Shown: one piece after another, positions 24,917 through 32,032 of the stretch
Numbering within the stretch: the first letter of the stretch is position 1
How the letters are laid out: every line of letters starts with the position of its first letter
NCBI GenBank assembly: GCA_028339975.1
Contig: JAOLDG010000009.1
Location: forward strand, 1-61,324
Source of the DNA: Hyphomicrobiales bacterium
GTDB lineage: Bacteria; Pseudomonadota; Alphaproteobacteria; MED-G09
Direction: 5' to 3'
Length of the DNA stretch: 61,324 nt
Program-made: the position numbers and the translations under genes
The notes under the pieces: model-generated
The model's input: the letters and a program-made list of their open reading frames with translations, nothing else
The model's database searches: none
What the model was told of the DNA's origin: nothing

Positions 24917-26959
24917 TTGAAAAACAATAATAAATATTTAGGATTTTTTATTTCTCTTCTCTTTTTAAATTACAGCTTTTCTTTTGAGGAGGTTATGTCC
25001 CAGGAGCTAACAAAAGGAGAGGTGTTGTATGAAGAGCATTGCTCAGATTGTCACTCCTTGAGCCTTCGAGGAACAGCGCACGGATCATCTCTACTTGGAG
25101 AACAATTTATCAGTAAGTGGGAAAAAGAAGGATTTGAAAATCTTTTAAGTGTTACAAAAAAGTCTATGCCGCCGGGTAAGCAAGGTCTCTTAAGTAATGA
25201 GACCTATAATCAAATTCACCAATATATTCTTGCTTCCAACGATCAAGAAGTCGATGAAAGTTGGGTTGCCTTCAGTGATCCAAGCACTATAAATCAAGAA
25301 GAAGAAAGAAAAACTAATTTTAAAAATAAGCCGATATTAAATTTTAAAAATATAACGTTAAAAGATATCAATAACCCTCCTCCATCTGACTGGTTATCTT
25401 GGAGGCGAACGGTTGATGGACAAGGTCATAGTCCGCTAAATATTATAAATACTGAAAATGTTAATAATCTTAAGCTATCCTGGAGCTTAAGTATGAGTGA
25501 GGGTAGCAATCAAATTACCCCATTAGTAAGCCAAGGTATAATGTTTCTAACTAACCCAGGTAATACGATTCAAGCATTGGATGCTAAAAATGGAGAACTA
25601 ATATGGGAATATAGCTATCCATTTCCAAAAGGCTCCAAAACATTGGGAGGGCCAACAAGAAACATAGCAGTTTTCGAAGATAAAATTTTTATGGCTACCT
25701 ACGATGCATCTATTATTGCCTTGGATATAAAGACAGGAAAACTATTATGGAAAAGTCAAAAGGCCGACTTCAATGATGGATATACTCATACCAGTGGTCC
25801 AATCATAGCAAACGGTGTTGTCGTTAGCGGTATCAACGGTTGTGAAAGATACATTAAAGAAGGATGCTTTATAACGGGCCATAATCCAGATAATGGTGAT
25901 GAAATATGGAGAACTTCAACAATTGCTCAGCCCGGAAGTGAGCATGGAGATACCTGGGGGGATACAGAATCAATATATCGAGCTGGTGGTGATACCTGGA
26001 TTCCTGGAAGTTATGACCCCAAATTAAACCTCTTTTTTATAGGAACATCGCAAGCAAAACCTTGGGTCGCCGACAGCAGGGGTATGACAACAGAGGATTC
26101 CGCCCTGTATACAAACTCAACTCTAGCAATAAATCCAAATACTGGAAAGATTGAATGGTTTTACCAGCATATAGCTGGAGAAACTATTGATATGGAGGTT
26201 GGGTTTGAGAGAGTTTTAGTCGATTATAATAATGAAAAACTTTTATATACAATCGGAAAAGATGGCATTCTTTGGAAGATGAATAGGGAAAATGGAAAAT
26301 TTATTAGCCTACTTGAGACTGTAAATCAAAATATCTATCAAAATATTAACTATAAAACAGGAAAGCTTACTTATAGAGATGATATTCTTAATTCAAAAAT
26401 CAATAAATCCTTTTCTGTATGTCCTGGGATTTATGGAGGTCATAATTGGCAGGCTGTATCATATGATAAAAAAAATAATGCATTAATCATTCCTTTACAT
26501 CAGTTATGCGCAGATATGATTGGTAGAAAAGTTGAAAAAAAGGAAGGTTTTGGAGGTTTTGGAGCTGATTCTAGATCTTATGAAAAGCCTGGAGTTAATG
26601 GAAAGGTTGGCCAGATAATATCTGTTGATCTTAATAACATGGAAATTAATTGGTCACATGAGCAAGAAGCAATGTTTTTAACATCATCCCTTACAACCGC
26701 TGGAGGGGTAACATTTATAGGGGATTTAGATAGGTATTTTAAAGCCTTTAATTCAAAGACAGGGGAAGTTGTTTGGAAGACTAGATTAAGCTCAGCACTC
26801 CATGGGTTTCCAATAACTTACAGTATAGGTAATAAACAATATGTTGCCATTACAACCGGTATGGGGGTATTTAGAGCACTAACATCACTAATTAGCCCTC
26901 AAATCTATCAACCTGATAACGGGAATGCAATTTATGTATTTGAACTCGAGAGTAAATAA
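24917..26959 (+). CDS. PQQ-dependent dehydrogenase with N-terminal cytochrome c domain (quinohemoprotein)
   Basis: A 680-residue exported protein: signal peptide, a heme c site CSDCH (about 42-46) with MPPG as candidate axial Met, then an eight-bladed PQQ propeller with tryptophan-docking repeats (IQALDAKNGELIW, ALDIKTGKLLW, NPDNGDEIW, NPNTGKIEW, NSKTGEVVW). A GCERYIKEGCF Cys pair and GETIDMEVGFERV lie where the family binds PQQ and holds its catalytic acid. It oxidises alcohols or similar substrates in the periplasm and feeds cytochrome c. The heme domain is N-terminal, not C-terminal as in classic quinohemoprotein alcohol dehydrogenases. TTG at 24917 is chosen (AAGGA 7 nt upstream) over TTG at 24881. 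Confidence 0.88.
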   Translation: MKNNNKYLGFFISLLFLNYSFSFEEVMSQELTKGEVLYEEHCSDCHSLSLRGTAHGSSLLGEQFISKWEKEGFENLLSVTKKSMPPGKQGLLSNETYNQIHQYILASNDQEVDESWVAFSDPSTINQEEERKTNFKNKPILNFKNITLKDINNPPPSDWLSWRRTVDGQGHSPLNIINTENVNNLKLSWSLSMSEGSNQITPLVSQGIMFLTNPGNTIQALDAKNGELIWEYSYPFPKGSKTLGGPTRNIAVFEDKIFMATYDASIIALDIKTGKLLWKSQKADFNDGYTHTSGPIIANGVVVSGINGCERYIKEGCFITGHNPDNGDEIWRTSTIAQPGSEHGDTWGDTESIYRAGGDTWIPGSYDPKLNLFFIGTSQAKPWVADSRGMTTEDSALYTNSTLAINPNTGKIEWFYQHIAGETIDMEVGFERVLVDYNNEKLLYTIGKDGILWKMNRENGKFISLLETVNQNIYQNINYKTGKLTYRDDILNSKINKSFSVCPGIYGGHNWQAVSYDKKNNALIIPLHQLCADMIGRKVEKKEGFGGFGADSRSYEKPGVNGKVGQIISVDLNNMEINWSHEQEAMFLTSSLTTAGGVTFIGDLDRYFKAFNSKTGEVVWKTRLSSALHGFPITYSIGNKQYVAITTGMGVFRALTSLISPQIYQPDNGNAIYVFELESK

Positions 26960-27330
26960 TGAAAAAAAGTAATCAAACTAATATCCATGGTAAGCCGCTG
27001 GAATCATGCTCGTATGATCCATTGACGGGGTTTTTTAGAAATGGATGCTGTGACACCGATAAGAATGATGTAGGGTCGCACACTGTTTGTGTAATCCTAA
27101 CTGAAGAATTCTTAAAATTTTCTAAAGATGCTGGGAATGATCTATCCACCCCAAGACCAGAATATAATTTTCTTGGTTTGCTTCCTGGTCAAAAATGGTG
27201 TTTGTGCGCAAATCGTTGGCTTGAAGCTCATGAGGCAGGACTTGCACCGCCAGTATTGACCGAATCAACAAACTTAAAAACATTAGATATTATTGATTTT
27301 GATACAATCGTAAAGTACTCGCTAAATTAG
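26959..27330 (+). CDS. DUF2237 family protein
   Basis: A 123-residue cysteine-rich protein matching DUF2237: NIHGKPLESCSYDPLTGFFRNGCC (8-31), DVGSHTVCVILTEEFL, GNDLSTPRPEYNF and LLPGQKWCLCANRWLEA. Function unknown; cytosolic by the lack of a signal. It overlaps the PQQ dehydrogenase stop (TAATG) and is translationally coupled, an unexpected partner for a periplasmic enzyme. Its stop overlaps the end of a 29-codon gene on the other strand. Confidence 0.85.
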   Translation: MKKSNQTNIHGKPLESCSYDPLTGFFRNGCCDTDKNDVGSHTVCVILTEEFLKFSKDAGNDLSTPRPEYNFLGLLPGQKWCLCANRWLEAHEAGLAPPVLTESTNLKTLDIIDFDTIVKYSLN

Positions 27331-27416
27331 AAATATGAGCTAAAAAGTAATATTATTTTTAAAAAAATAATCAAAACTATTAGAGGTATTAAAGAATAAA
27401 AAACATTTTTTATCAT
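27327..27416 (-). CDS. 29-residue single-helix membrane peptide
   Basis: ATG at 27416 opens a reading frame with the product MIKNVFYSLIPLIVLIIFLK and a hydrophobic remainder ending SSYF: a single membrane helix with a basic N-terminus. It starts 17 nt after the stop of the 36-residue peptide gene upstream. No clear ribosome binding site, so it may rely on coupling. It overlaps the DUF2237 stop by four bases, convergent. Confidence 0.35.
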   Translation of the reverse strand: MIKNVFYSLIPLIVLIIFLKIILLFSSYF

Positions 27417-27433
27417 TTACTAAACTTATATTA

Positions 27434-27544
27434 TTAAGATAAAAAAGTCTTAAGAATAAAATCGTAGATGACTAATTTTAAAATCAACAAAAGTACACCT
27501 GACACAAGTATAGTAATGATTATTCTCTCTATTAATCTTAACAC
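27434..27544 (-). CDS. 36-residue single-helix membrane peptide (GTG start)
   Basis: GTG at 27544 with AGAGG 7 nt upstream. The product MLRLIERIIITILVSGVLLL continues with ILKLVIYDFILK and TFLS: positively charged N-terminus and one long membrane helix. It is followed by the 29-residue peptide gene, and together they fill the gap before the proteorhodopsin promoter. No homologue can be named. Confidence 0.45.
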   Translation of the reverse strand: MLRLIERIIITILVSGVLLLILKLVIYDFILKTFLS

Positions 27545-27679
27545 TATTTAACCTCTTCTAATCGACCTTCTAATTACAATTATCCATTATCTTATTAAGC
27601 AAGCATAAATTCAAAAAGTTTGTTTAGTTGAATAACCTGCTTATATAATTATTTCCATAAAACTTATACAATTAATGAA

Positions 27680-27708
27680 TTGACAGTAATTTATTGTCTA
27701 ATTAATAT
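27680..27708 (+). promoter_or_regulatory. Proteorhodopsin promoter
   Basis: Perfect -35 TTGACA (27680-27685), 17-bp spacer, -10 TAATAT (27703-27708). Transcription would start near 27715, giving a leader of about 40 nt with GGGAG (27741-27745) 8 nt before the ATG. The strong promoter and private terminator indicate a monocistronic, highly expressed gene. Confidence 0.7.
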
Positions 27709-27753
27709 CCGTCCTCAAGAACGCATAATATTATCAATATGGGAGATTAAAAT

Positions 27754-28449
27754 ATGCATACTGTTTTAGCACAAACCGACTATGTCGGTATTTCTTTCTG
27801 GTTTGTTTCTGCAGCTCTATTAGCTGCTACAGTCTTTTTCTTTTTAGAAAGATCAAGCGTAAGTGACAAATGGAAAACATCATTAACTGTTGCCGGTTTG
27901 GTAACAGGTATAGCTTTCTGGCACTACCTCTACATGAGAGGAATGTGGATAGAAACTGGTGATTCACCAAATGTATATAGATACATTGACTGGCTTTTAA
28001 CTGTTCCGCTTTTAATTGTAGAATTCTATTTAATTCTTAAAGCTGTAACAACTGTAAGAGCTGCAGTATTCTATAAACTTCTTTTAGGTTCTATAGTCAT
28101 GTTAGTGGCTGGTTACCTTGGAGAAGCTGGTCTTGCTCCAGTTCTTCCGGCTTTCGTAGTTGGAATGGCGGCTTGGTTATACATCATTTATGAAATCTTT
28201 GCGGGCGAAACAGCTCAAGCAAATTCAGCAAGTGGAAATGAAGCTTCACAAACAGCTTATTCAGCAATGAAATGGATTGTGACTATTGGTTGGGTTATTT
28301 ATCCAGCTGGTTACTTCATGGGATACCTCACTGCTGGTGGAGTAGACGCAAATAGTCTTAACCTAATCTACAATCTTGCAGATTTTGTTAATAAAATCTT
28401 ATTTGGTCTTGTAATCTATGCAGCTGCTGTAAAAGATTCAAATGCTTAA
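27754..28449 (+). CDS. Proteorhodopsin, light-driven proton pump (green-absorbing type)
   Basis: A 231-residue seven-helix retinal protein. Helix C reads RYIDWLLTVPLLIVE: proton acceptor Asp79, Thr83 and donor Glu90 form the DTE pump motif (BAC31A8 positions 97, 101, 108). His57 pairs with the acceptor (H75), and Lys214 in ADFVNKILFG binds retinal. Leu87 occupies the spectral-tuning site (105), predicting green absorption. It pumps protons outward and builds proton-motive force in light. The N-terminus lacks a typical cleavable signal. Genes for retinal synthesis (crt, blh) are not beside it. Own promoter and terminator. Confidence 0.98.
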   Translation: MHTVLAQTDYVGISFWFVSAALLAATVFFFLERSSVSDKWKTSLTVAGLVTGIAFWHYLYMRGMWIETGDSPNVYRYIDWLLTVPLLIVEFYLILKAVTTVRAAVFYKLLLGSIVMLVAGYLGEAGLAPVLPAFVVGMAAWLYIIYEIFAGETAQANSASGNEASQTAYSAMKWIVTIGWVIYPAGYFMGYLTAGGVDANSLNLIYNLADFVNKILFGLVIYAAAVKDSNA

Positions 28450-28468
28450 ATAATTTTATTTTTGAATT

Positions 28469-28505
28469 AAAGGGGACTTAATTAATTTTAAGTCCCCTTT
28501 TTTTT
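28469..28505 (+). terminator. Rho-independent terminator of proteorhodopsin
   Basis: Perfect 12-bp stem AAAGGGGACTTA/TAAGTCCCCTTT (28469-28480, 28489-28500), 8-nt loop, then a T run. It starts 20 nt after the rhodopsin stop and, by symmetry (A tract on the other arm), may also stop transcripts of the convergent gene. Confidence 0.95.
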
Positions 28506-28509
28506 GATT

Positions 28510-28779
28510 TTATTTTATCTGAAGATCTTTTTTGGAATATTTGAAACAGATTATATTTTCATTAAAATCATTTAACATAAAAAATGATCCATTAAAGAAA
28601 TATGCTGTTCTCTCTAAAGACTTAGATGTCTTTAATTTAACCTCTACACCCTTCTCTATCGCCACCTGACATGCCTCAGAATCATACTTTGATTCTTTAT
28701 TCCACACAGATTGAGTGTCGCTAGCATTAACTGGTAAAGATAAAATAAAGATACAGATAAATAATATAGTTTTTTTCAT
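28510..28779 (-). CDS. Small secreted two-cysteine protein, function unknown
   Basis: An 89-residue protein with signal peptide (about 1-19, ending VNA). The mature part has two cysteines (EACQVAIEKGVEVK and ENIICFKYS) around a segment with YFFNGSFFML. The layout, Cys + AxxKGxEV + short strands + late Cys, resembles the products at 35182-35385 and 8280-8621. Probably a small disulfide-bonded periplasmic domain. Downstream in the run of minus-strand genes that starts with the MAPEG gene. Confidence 0.6.
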   Translation of the reverse strand: MKKTILFICIFILSLPVNASDTQSVWNKESKYDSEACQVAIEKGVEVKLKTSKSLERTAYFFNGSFFMLNDFNENIICFKYSKKDLQIK

Positions 28780-28809
28780 TGGTTTCTCACTAAATAAGTA
28801 AATAGATAA

Positions 28810-29184
28810 TCAGTTTAAAAGATTCTTTCCACAAAAATATTCAAAATAAATAACTTTTCCATCAGCGTCTGTTATAGGATTTTCTGAAACTCTCATTGAC
28901 CACCCACCAATACCTGTTTCATTTATATATTCTGGAACAAAATCCAATGATTTATAGGTAGGGGGTGAACATTGTCCCTGAACTTTAGTTTTATTTGTGA
29001 ATATTATATCGCAACCTTTTAGACCAGATAGACTAATTTTATTTTTATCACTATCAATACTTAGTGATATCTTAATATCGGTCCCAACATAGATGCACTC
29101 AGCATTAATATCCTTACTTGCATTGGCACCAAAAGAGAAAAATAAAATACTAACAAACATTAATTTGGAGAGAAAAATTTTCAT
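28810..29184 (-). CDS. Secreted protein of unknown function
   Basis: A 124-residue protein with signal peptide (1-22, ending ANA) and three cysteines in the mature part (INAECIYVG, GLKGCDIIFTN, GQCSPPTYKS, FCGKN near the end gives a fourth). A small beta-rich periplasmic protein is likely. Family not recognised. It begins one base after the MAPEG stop, so it is in the same operon, and the 28510-28779 gene follows 30 nt on. Confidence 0.6.
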   Translation of the reverse strand: MKIFLSKLMFVSILFFSFGANASKDINAECIYVGTDIKISLSIDSDKNKISLSGLKGCDIIFTNKTKVQGQCSPPTYKSLDFVPEYINETGIGGWSMRVSENPITDADGKVIYFEYFCGKNLLN

Positions 29185-29185
29185 A

Positions 29186-29569
29186 TTATAATGTATGTTT
29201 AAATAATCTAATTCCCATATCTATTAAACAAATAATAGAGACGACCCAAAAAAATGTTCTCATTTTATTAGCGCCAATTGAATATAAAAATACATAAATT
29301 ACCCTTGCAGCTAACCATAAAGTTGCAGCCGTTACTACATCAATATTAGTAATGATACTTAACAGGGATAATGGAATAAATATAAATAGACTTTCTTTGA
29401 AATTGTTATGAGCCCTTATAAGCCTACTAGAAAGGACAGGTAATTTAATAACCTCATCCCTTGAAGAGGTATAATAAGAACCGGGTACTCCATTAATACG
29501 GCCAACGATAATTGGTAAGGGTAATTGTATAAAATAAAATAATAGTGTCAGTAAAAGTAAATCAGCCAT
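29186..29569 (-). CDS. MAPEG-family membrane protein
   Basis: A 127-residue protein with four transmembrane helices and the MAPEG signature: LIRAHNNFKESLFIFIPL (49-66; R-A-x-x-N-x-x-E), AATLWLAARVIYVFLYSIG. The family includes glutathione transferases and peroxidases of membrane lipids; many bacterial members are uncharacterised. First gene of a minus-strand run with two secreted proteins. Confidence 0.85.
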   Translation of the reverse strand: MADLLLLTLLFYFIQLPLPIIVGRINGVPGSYYTSSRDEVIKLPVLSSRLIRAHNNFKESLFIFIPLSLLSIITNIDVVTAATLWLAARVIYVFLYSIGANKMRTFFWVVSIICLIDMGIRLFKHTL

Positions 29570-29694
29570 AGGTTTTCCTTATTTTTGTTTTTGTATAAAT
29601 TATTACTTACACTTAAGTTATATGTATTCGGAATATAAAGATTTAACTTTATAATAAAAGTTAGAATGTGATTATAGAGAGAATAAATAACTTA

Positions 29695-29829
29695 TTATTT
29701 ATTTTTTTTTAATCTTAATTTATGTAAATGAGCATATAAATTAGCTAGTCTTTGATTAACAATTTCTTTTACTTTTGCTCTTCTCTCTCTTGCTCGATCG
29801 GATTTAATTAATCTCAAGGATTTTTCCAT
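29695..29829 (-). CDS. 44-residue basic protein, function unknown
   Basis: ATG at 29829; the product begins MEKSLRLIKSDRARERRAKV and continues with KEIVNQRLANLYAHLHKL and RLKKNK. It is highly basic and amphipathic-helical (11 of 44 residues Lys and 9 Arg), so nucleic-acid or ribosome contact is plausible. No membrane segment. No strong Shine-Dalgarno (only an AT-rich leader). It occupies the gap before the MATE gene. Confidence 0.45.
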   Translation of the reverse strand: MEKSLRLIKSDRARERRAKVKEIVNQRLANLYAHLHKLRLKKNK

Positions 29830-29881
29830 AGTATAATACTACTAACTATTAAAAAAAAATCAAGTTATCCAAAATCATAGC

Positions 29882-29980
29882 CTAGTATGGTTGCAGAAAA
29901 CCAAACCACTTATAGACAGCATTAAGTATTATAAAAAAAGCAGAAAGAAGCATGAATAATAATATAAGCCTAAGCAACAT
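29882..29980 (-). CDS. 32-residue single-helix membrane peptide
   Basis: ATG at 29980 with a GGGGG ribosome binding site 8 nt upstream. Product MLLRLILLFMLLSAFFIILN continuing AVYKWFGFLQPY: one transmembrane helix with a short aromatic tail (YKWFGF). The strong ribosome binding site makes this one of the better supported small genes here. Divergent from the MATE gene at 30091. Confidence 0.5.
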   Translation of the reverse strand: MLLRLILLFMLLSAFFIILNAVYKWFGFLQPY

Positions 29981-30090
29981 AATAAATCCCCCAATTTATT
30001 GTTAGTTAAACGTATCATAGAATAAAAAATAAAAAATCAATTTAAAAACATCATTTTAATTAATTTTACAAATCGTTATAAGTACTTCGT

Positions 30091-31458
30091 ATGAAAAAAT
30101 TTCTAAAAGAATCAAGGCACTTTTTAAGAATAGGAATCCCTATCCTGGGTTCACAACTTTCTTATATGATAATGTATACAACTGATACAATTGTATCTGG
30201 TAGATATGGTGCCGATGAATTATCAGGGCTTGTAATAGCTAATGCCTTTACATTCCCTATTTATATGCTTTTCCAGGGAATAATGTTTGCAATAACTCCT
30301 ATTGTAGCACAATTATATGGAGCAAAAAAATATACAGAAATCGGTGAAAAAATGAGACAGATTTTCTGGGTCGCTTTCTTTTTAGCAATACTAATATTCT
30401 TTTCATTTATATTGATTAGCGAGGTTTTAATTTTCTTTCCAATGGATAAGAATATCTTAGGAATTTCGATCTCCTATCTTAAGGCCGTTTCCTTTGGTAT
30501 GTTTTTTTATATCCTATTTAGGTTTCTAAGTTCTTACAGTGAAGGCATGACTTTAACATTCCCAATCTTTGTTGTAGTTTTTATTGGCTCCTTAATAAAT
30601 ATTCCCTTAGATATTATTTTTGCATTTGGTTACTTTGGTTTCCCAGAAATGGGAAGTGCTGGGTGTGGTTATGCAACATCACTTGTATCATTTATGATGT
30701 TAATTTCTCTTGGATCCTTTATTACCTTTTCTAACAAATATAAAAAAACAAAACTCTTAAGTAAGTTTTCTGGTCCATCAAAAGAAACAAGCCTTGAAAT
30801 CTTTAAGCTGGGAACTCCAATCGGTATAGGGATATTTGTTGAAATGAGTATGTTTTCTGGAGCAGCAATAATAATCGGTCAACTGGGAGAGGTTATTCTA
30901 GCTGGTCACGCAATAGCCCTTAATATAGCTAGTATTGTCTTCATGTTACCCCTGGCAATTGGATTAGCAGCAGCAACACGAATCGGGAATTTAATAGGTG
31001 AAAAAAAGCTAATTAATGCTCGTTATTCCTCTTATACATCAGTTCTTCTTTGCCTTTTAGGGGCATTTATTAATATGATTATACTTTTTTCCTTAAGAGG
31101 AACTCTAACCTCTTTCTACACAACAGATGCTGTTGTATTTAATGTTGCCGTTCACTTATTGTTTTTTGCTGCTATCTTCCAGATACCCGATGGAATTCAA
31201 ATGGGAAGTCTTGGTGCCTTAAGGGGGTATAAAGATACCTTTGTTCCAATGATCTACCTAATAATATCATATTGGATTTTTGCGATTCCTTTTGGCTATT
31301 TCTTAACTAACTTTAGCTTTACGGAACCTTTAGGCGCCGAGGGAATGTGGATTGGAATGATCTTGGGGTTAGTAATTTTTTCTATATTTATATTCAATAG
31401 ATTGGGGAAAATTTCGTTAAAATTTATTGAGGAAAGCAAAGGTAACGAAAAAATTTAA
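30091..31458 (+). CDS. MATE-family multidrug/sodium antiporter
   Basis: A 455-residue protein with 12 predicted membrane helices and two homologous halves. Features: GIPILGSQLSYMIMYTTDTIVSGRYG at the start of half one, ANAFTFPIYMLFQGI, and in half two GTPIGIGIFVEMSMFSGAAII plus GLAAATRIGNLIGEKK. It exports cationic compounds in exchange for Na+ or H+. Single gene; its 3' end forms an inverted repeat acting as a bidirectional terminator. Confidence 0.93.
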   Translation: MKKFLKESRHFLRIGIPILGSQLSYMIMYTTDTIVSGRYGADELSGLVIANAFTFPIYMLFQGIMFAITPIVAQLYGAKKYTEIGEKMRQIFWVAFFLAILIFFSFILISEVLIFFPMDKNILGISISYLKAVSFGMFFYILFRFLSSYSEGMTLTFPIFVVVFIGSLINIPLDIIFAFGYFGFPEMGSAGCGYATSLVSFMMLISLGSFITFSNKYKKTKLLSKFSGPSKETSLEIFKLGTPIGIGIFVEMSMFSGAAIIIGQLGEVILAGHAIALNIASIVFMLPLAIGLAAATRIGNLIGEKKLINARYSSYTSVLLCLLGAFINMIILFSLRGTLTSFYTTDAVVFNVAVHLLFFAAIFQIPDGIQMGSLGALRGYKDTFVPMIYLIISYWIFAIPFGYFLTNFSFTEPLGAEGMWIGMILGLVIFSIFIFNRLGKISLKFIEESKGNEKI

Positions 31459-31469
31459 AATTCGTTACC
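31441..31469. terminator. Bidirectional stem-loop between convergent genes
   Basis: GGTAACGAA (31441-31449) and TTCGTTACC (31461-31469) form a perfect 9-bp stem around an A/T loop that contains the MATE stop codon; the convergent minus-strand gene ends at 31479. T tracts are weak on both sides. Confidence 0.55.
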
Positions 31470-31478
31470 TGCACAATC

Positions 31479-31688
31479 TTACTGAGACTTAAACCATTTA
31501 TAAGGCTCTTTTCCTGTAATATTAAAATATATAGCCATATTGACCATATGAACAAAAAGTAATGCTGCTGCAATACAAATTGCCCAGACAACCTCGCGAT
31601 AGTAAATGTGCGCCTCTAACAAGTATAATAATAATATTGAAAAAGCCGTCCAAATAAACATTATAAAAATTGCTTGAATATTTTTCAT
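31479..31688 (-). CDS. Small two-helix membrane protein of the alkB-ferredoxin operon
   Basis: A 69-residue protein with two membrane helices (about 5-24 and 32-54): MKNIQAIFIMFIWTAFSILL, then YYREVVWAICIAAALLFVHMVNMAIYF and a basic tail KEPYKWFKSQ. Family not recognised. It starts 13 nt after the ferredoxin stop, third in an operon with the diiron monooxygenase, and so could be an accessory membrane subunit. Confidence 0.65.
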   Translation of the reverse strand: MKNIQAIFIMFIWTAFSILLLYLLEAHIYYREVVWAICIAAALLFVHMVNMAIYFNITGKEPYKWFKSQ

Positions 31689-31700
31689 TTTTTTTCCTTT

Positions 31701-32009
31701 CTATTTCTTTAAATTAATTGTTACCTTAACGTCAGTTTTTAGAACTGTTTGACACGCTAAGGCATAACCAGTGTTCATTTCTTCAAAATTTAAAACATAA
31801 CTAAAATCTATTTCAGGAGAAATCTTTCCGCCTGTAATTTTGCACTTGCAGGTACCACAACTACCTACGCGGCACTTATAAGGCCACTTAATACCTGCGT
31901 ATAATGCTGCAGTTAAAAGATTTTCACCTTTTTTGACATTAATTACCTTGCCGCTCGGACTAAGAGTAGCGCTGTAGCTCGATGCTTTCTTTTTAAATAA
32001 GCTAAACAT
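31701..32009 (-). CDS. [2Fe-2S] plant-type ferredoxin
   Basis: A 102-residue ferredoxin. Cluster ligands Cys 46, 51, 54 and 86 in YKCRVGSCGTCKCKITGG and ALACQT (C-x4-C-x2-C...C). An N-terminal extension with KKK precedes the domain. It is encoded 23 nt after the diiron monooxygenase gene and is the obvious electron donor for it; the domain resembles the N-terminal part of XylA-type reductases rather than a rubredoxin. A matching reductase is not next to it. Confidence 0.93.
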   Translation of the reverse strand: MFSLFKKKASSYSATLSPSGKVINVKKGENLLTAALYAGIKWPYKCRVGSCGTCKCKITGGKISPEIDFSYVLNFEEMNTGYALACQTVLKTDVKVTINLKK

Positions 32010-32032
32010 AGGTTAAGTTAAAACAACTAGCT

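Noticed and set aside
27331-27753. Search for a retinal-synthesis gene (blh or crt) beside the proteorhodopsin
   Set aside because: The gap is too short and encodes only small membrane peptides; downstream genes are secreted proteins and a MAPEG protein.
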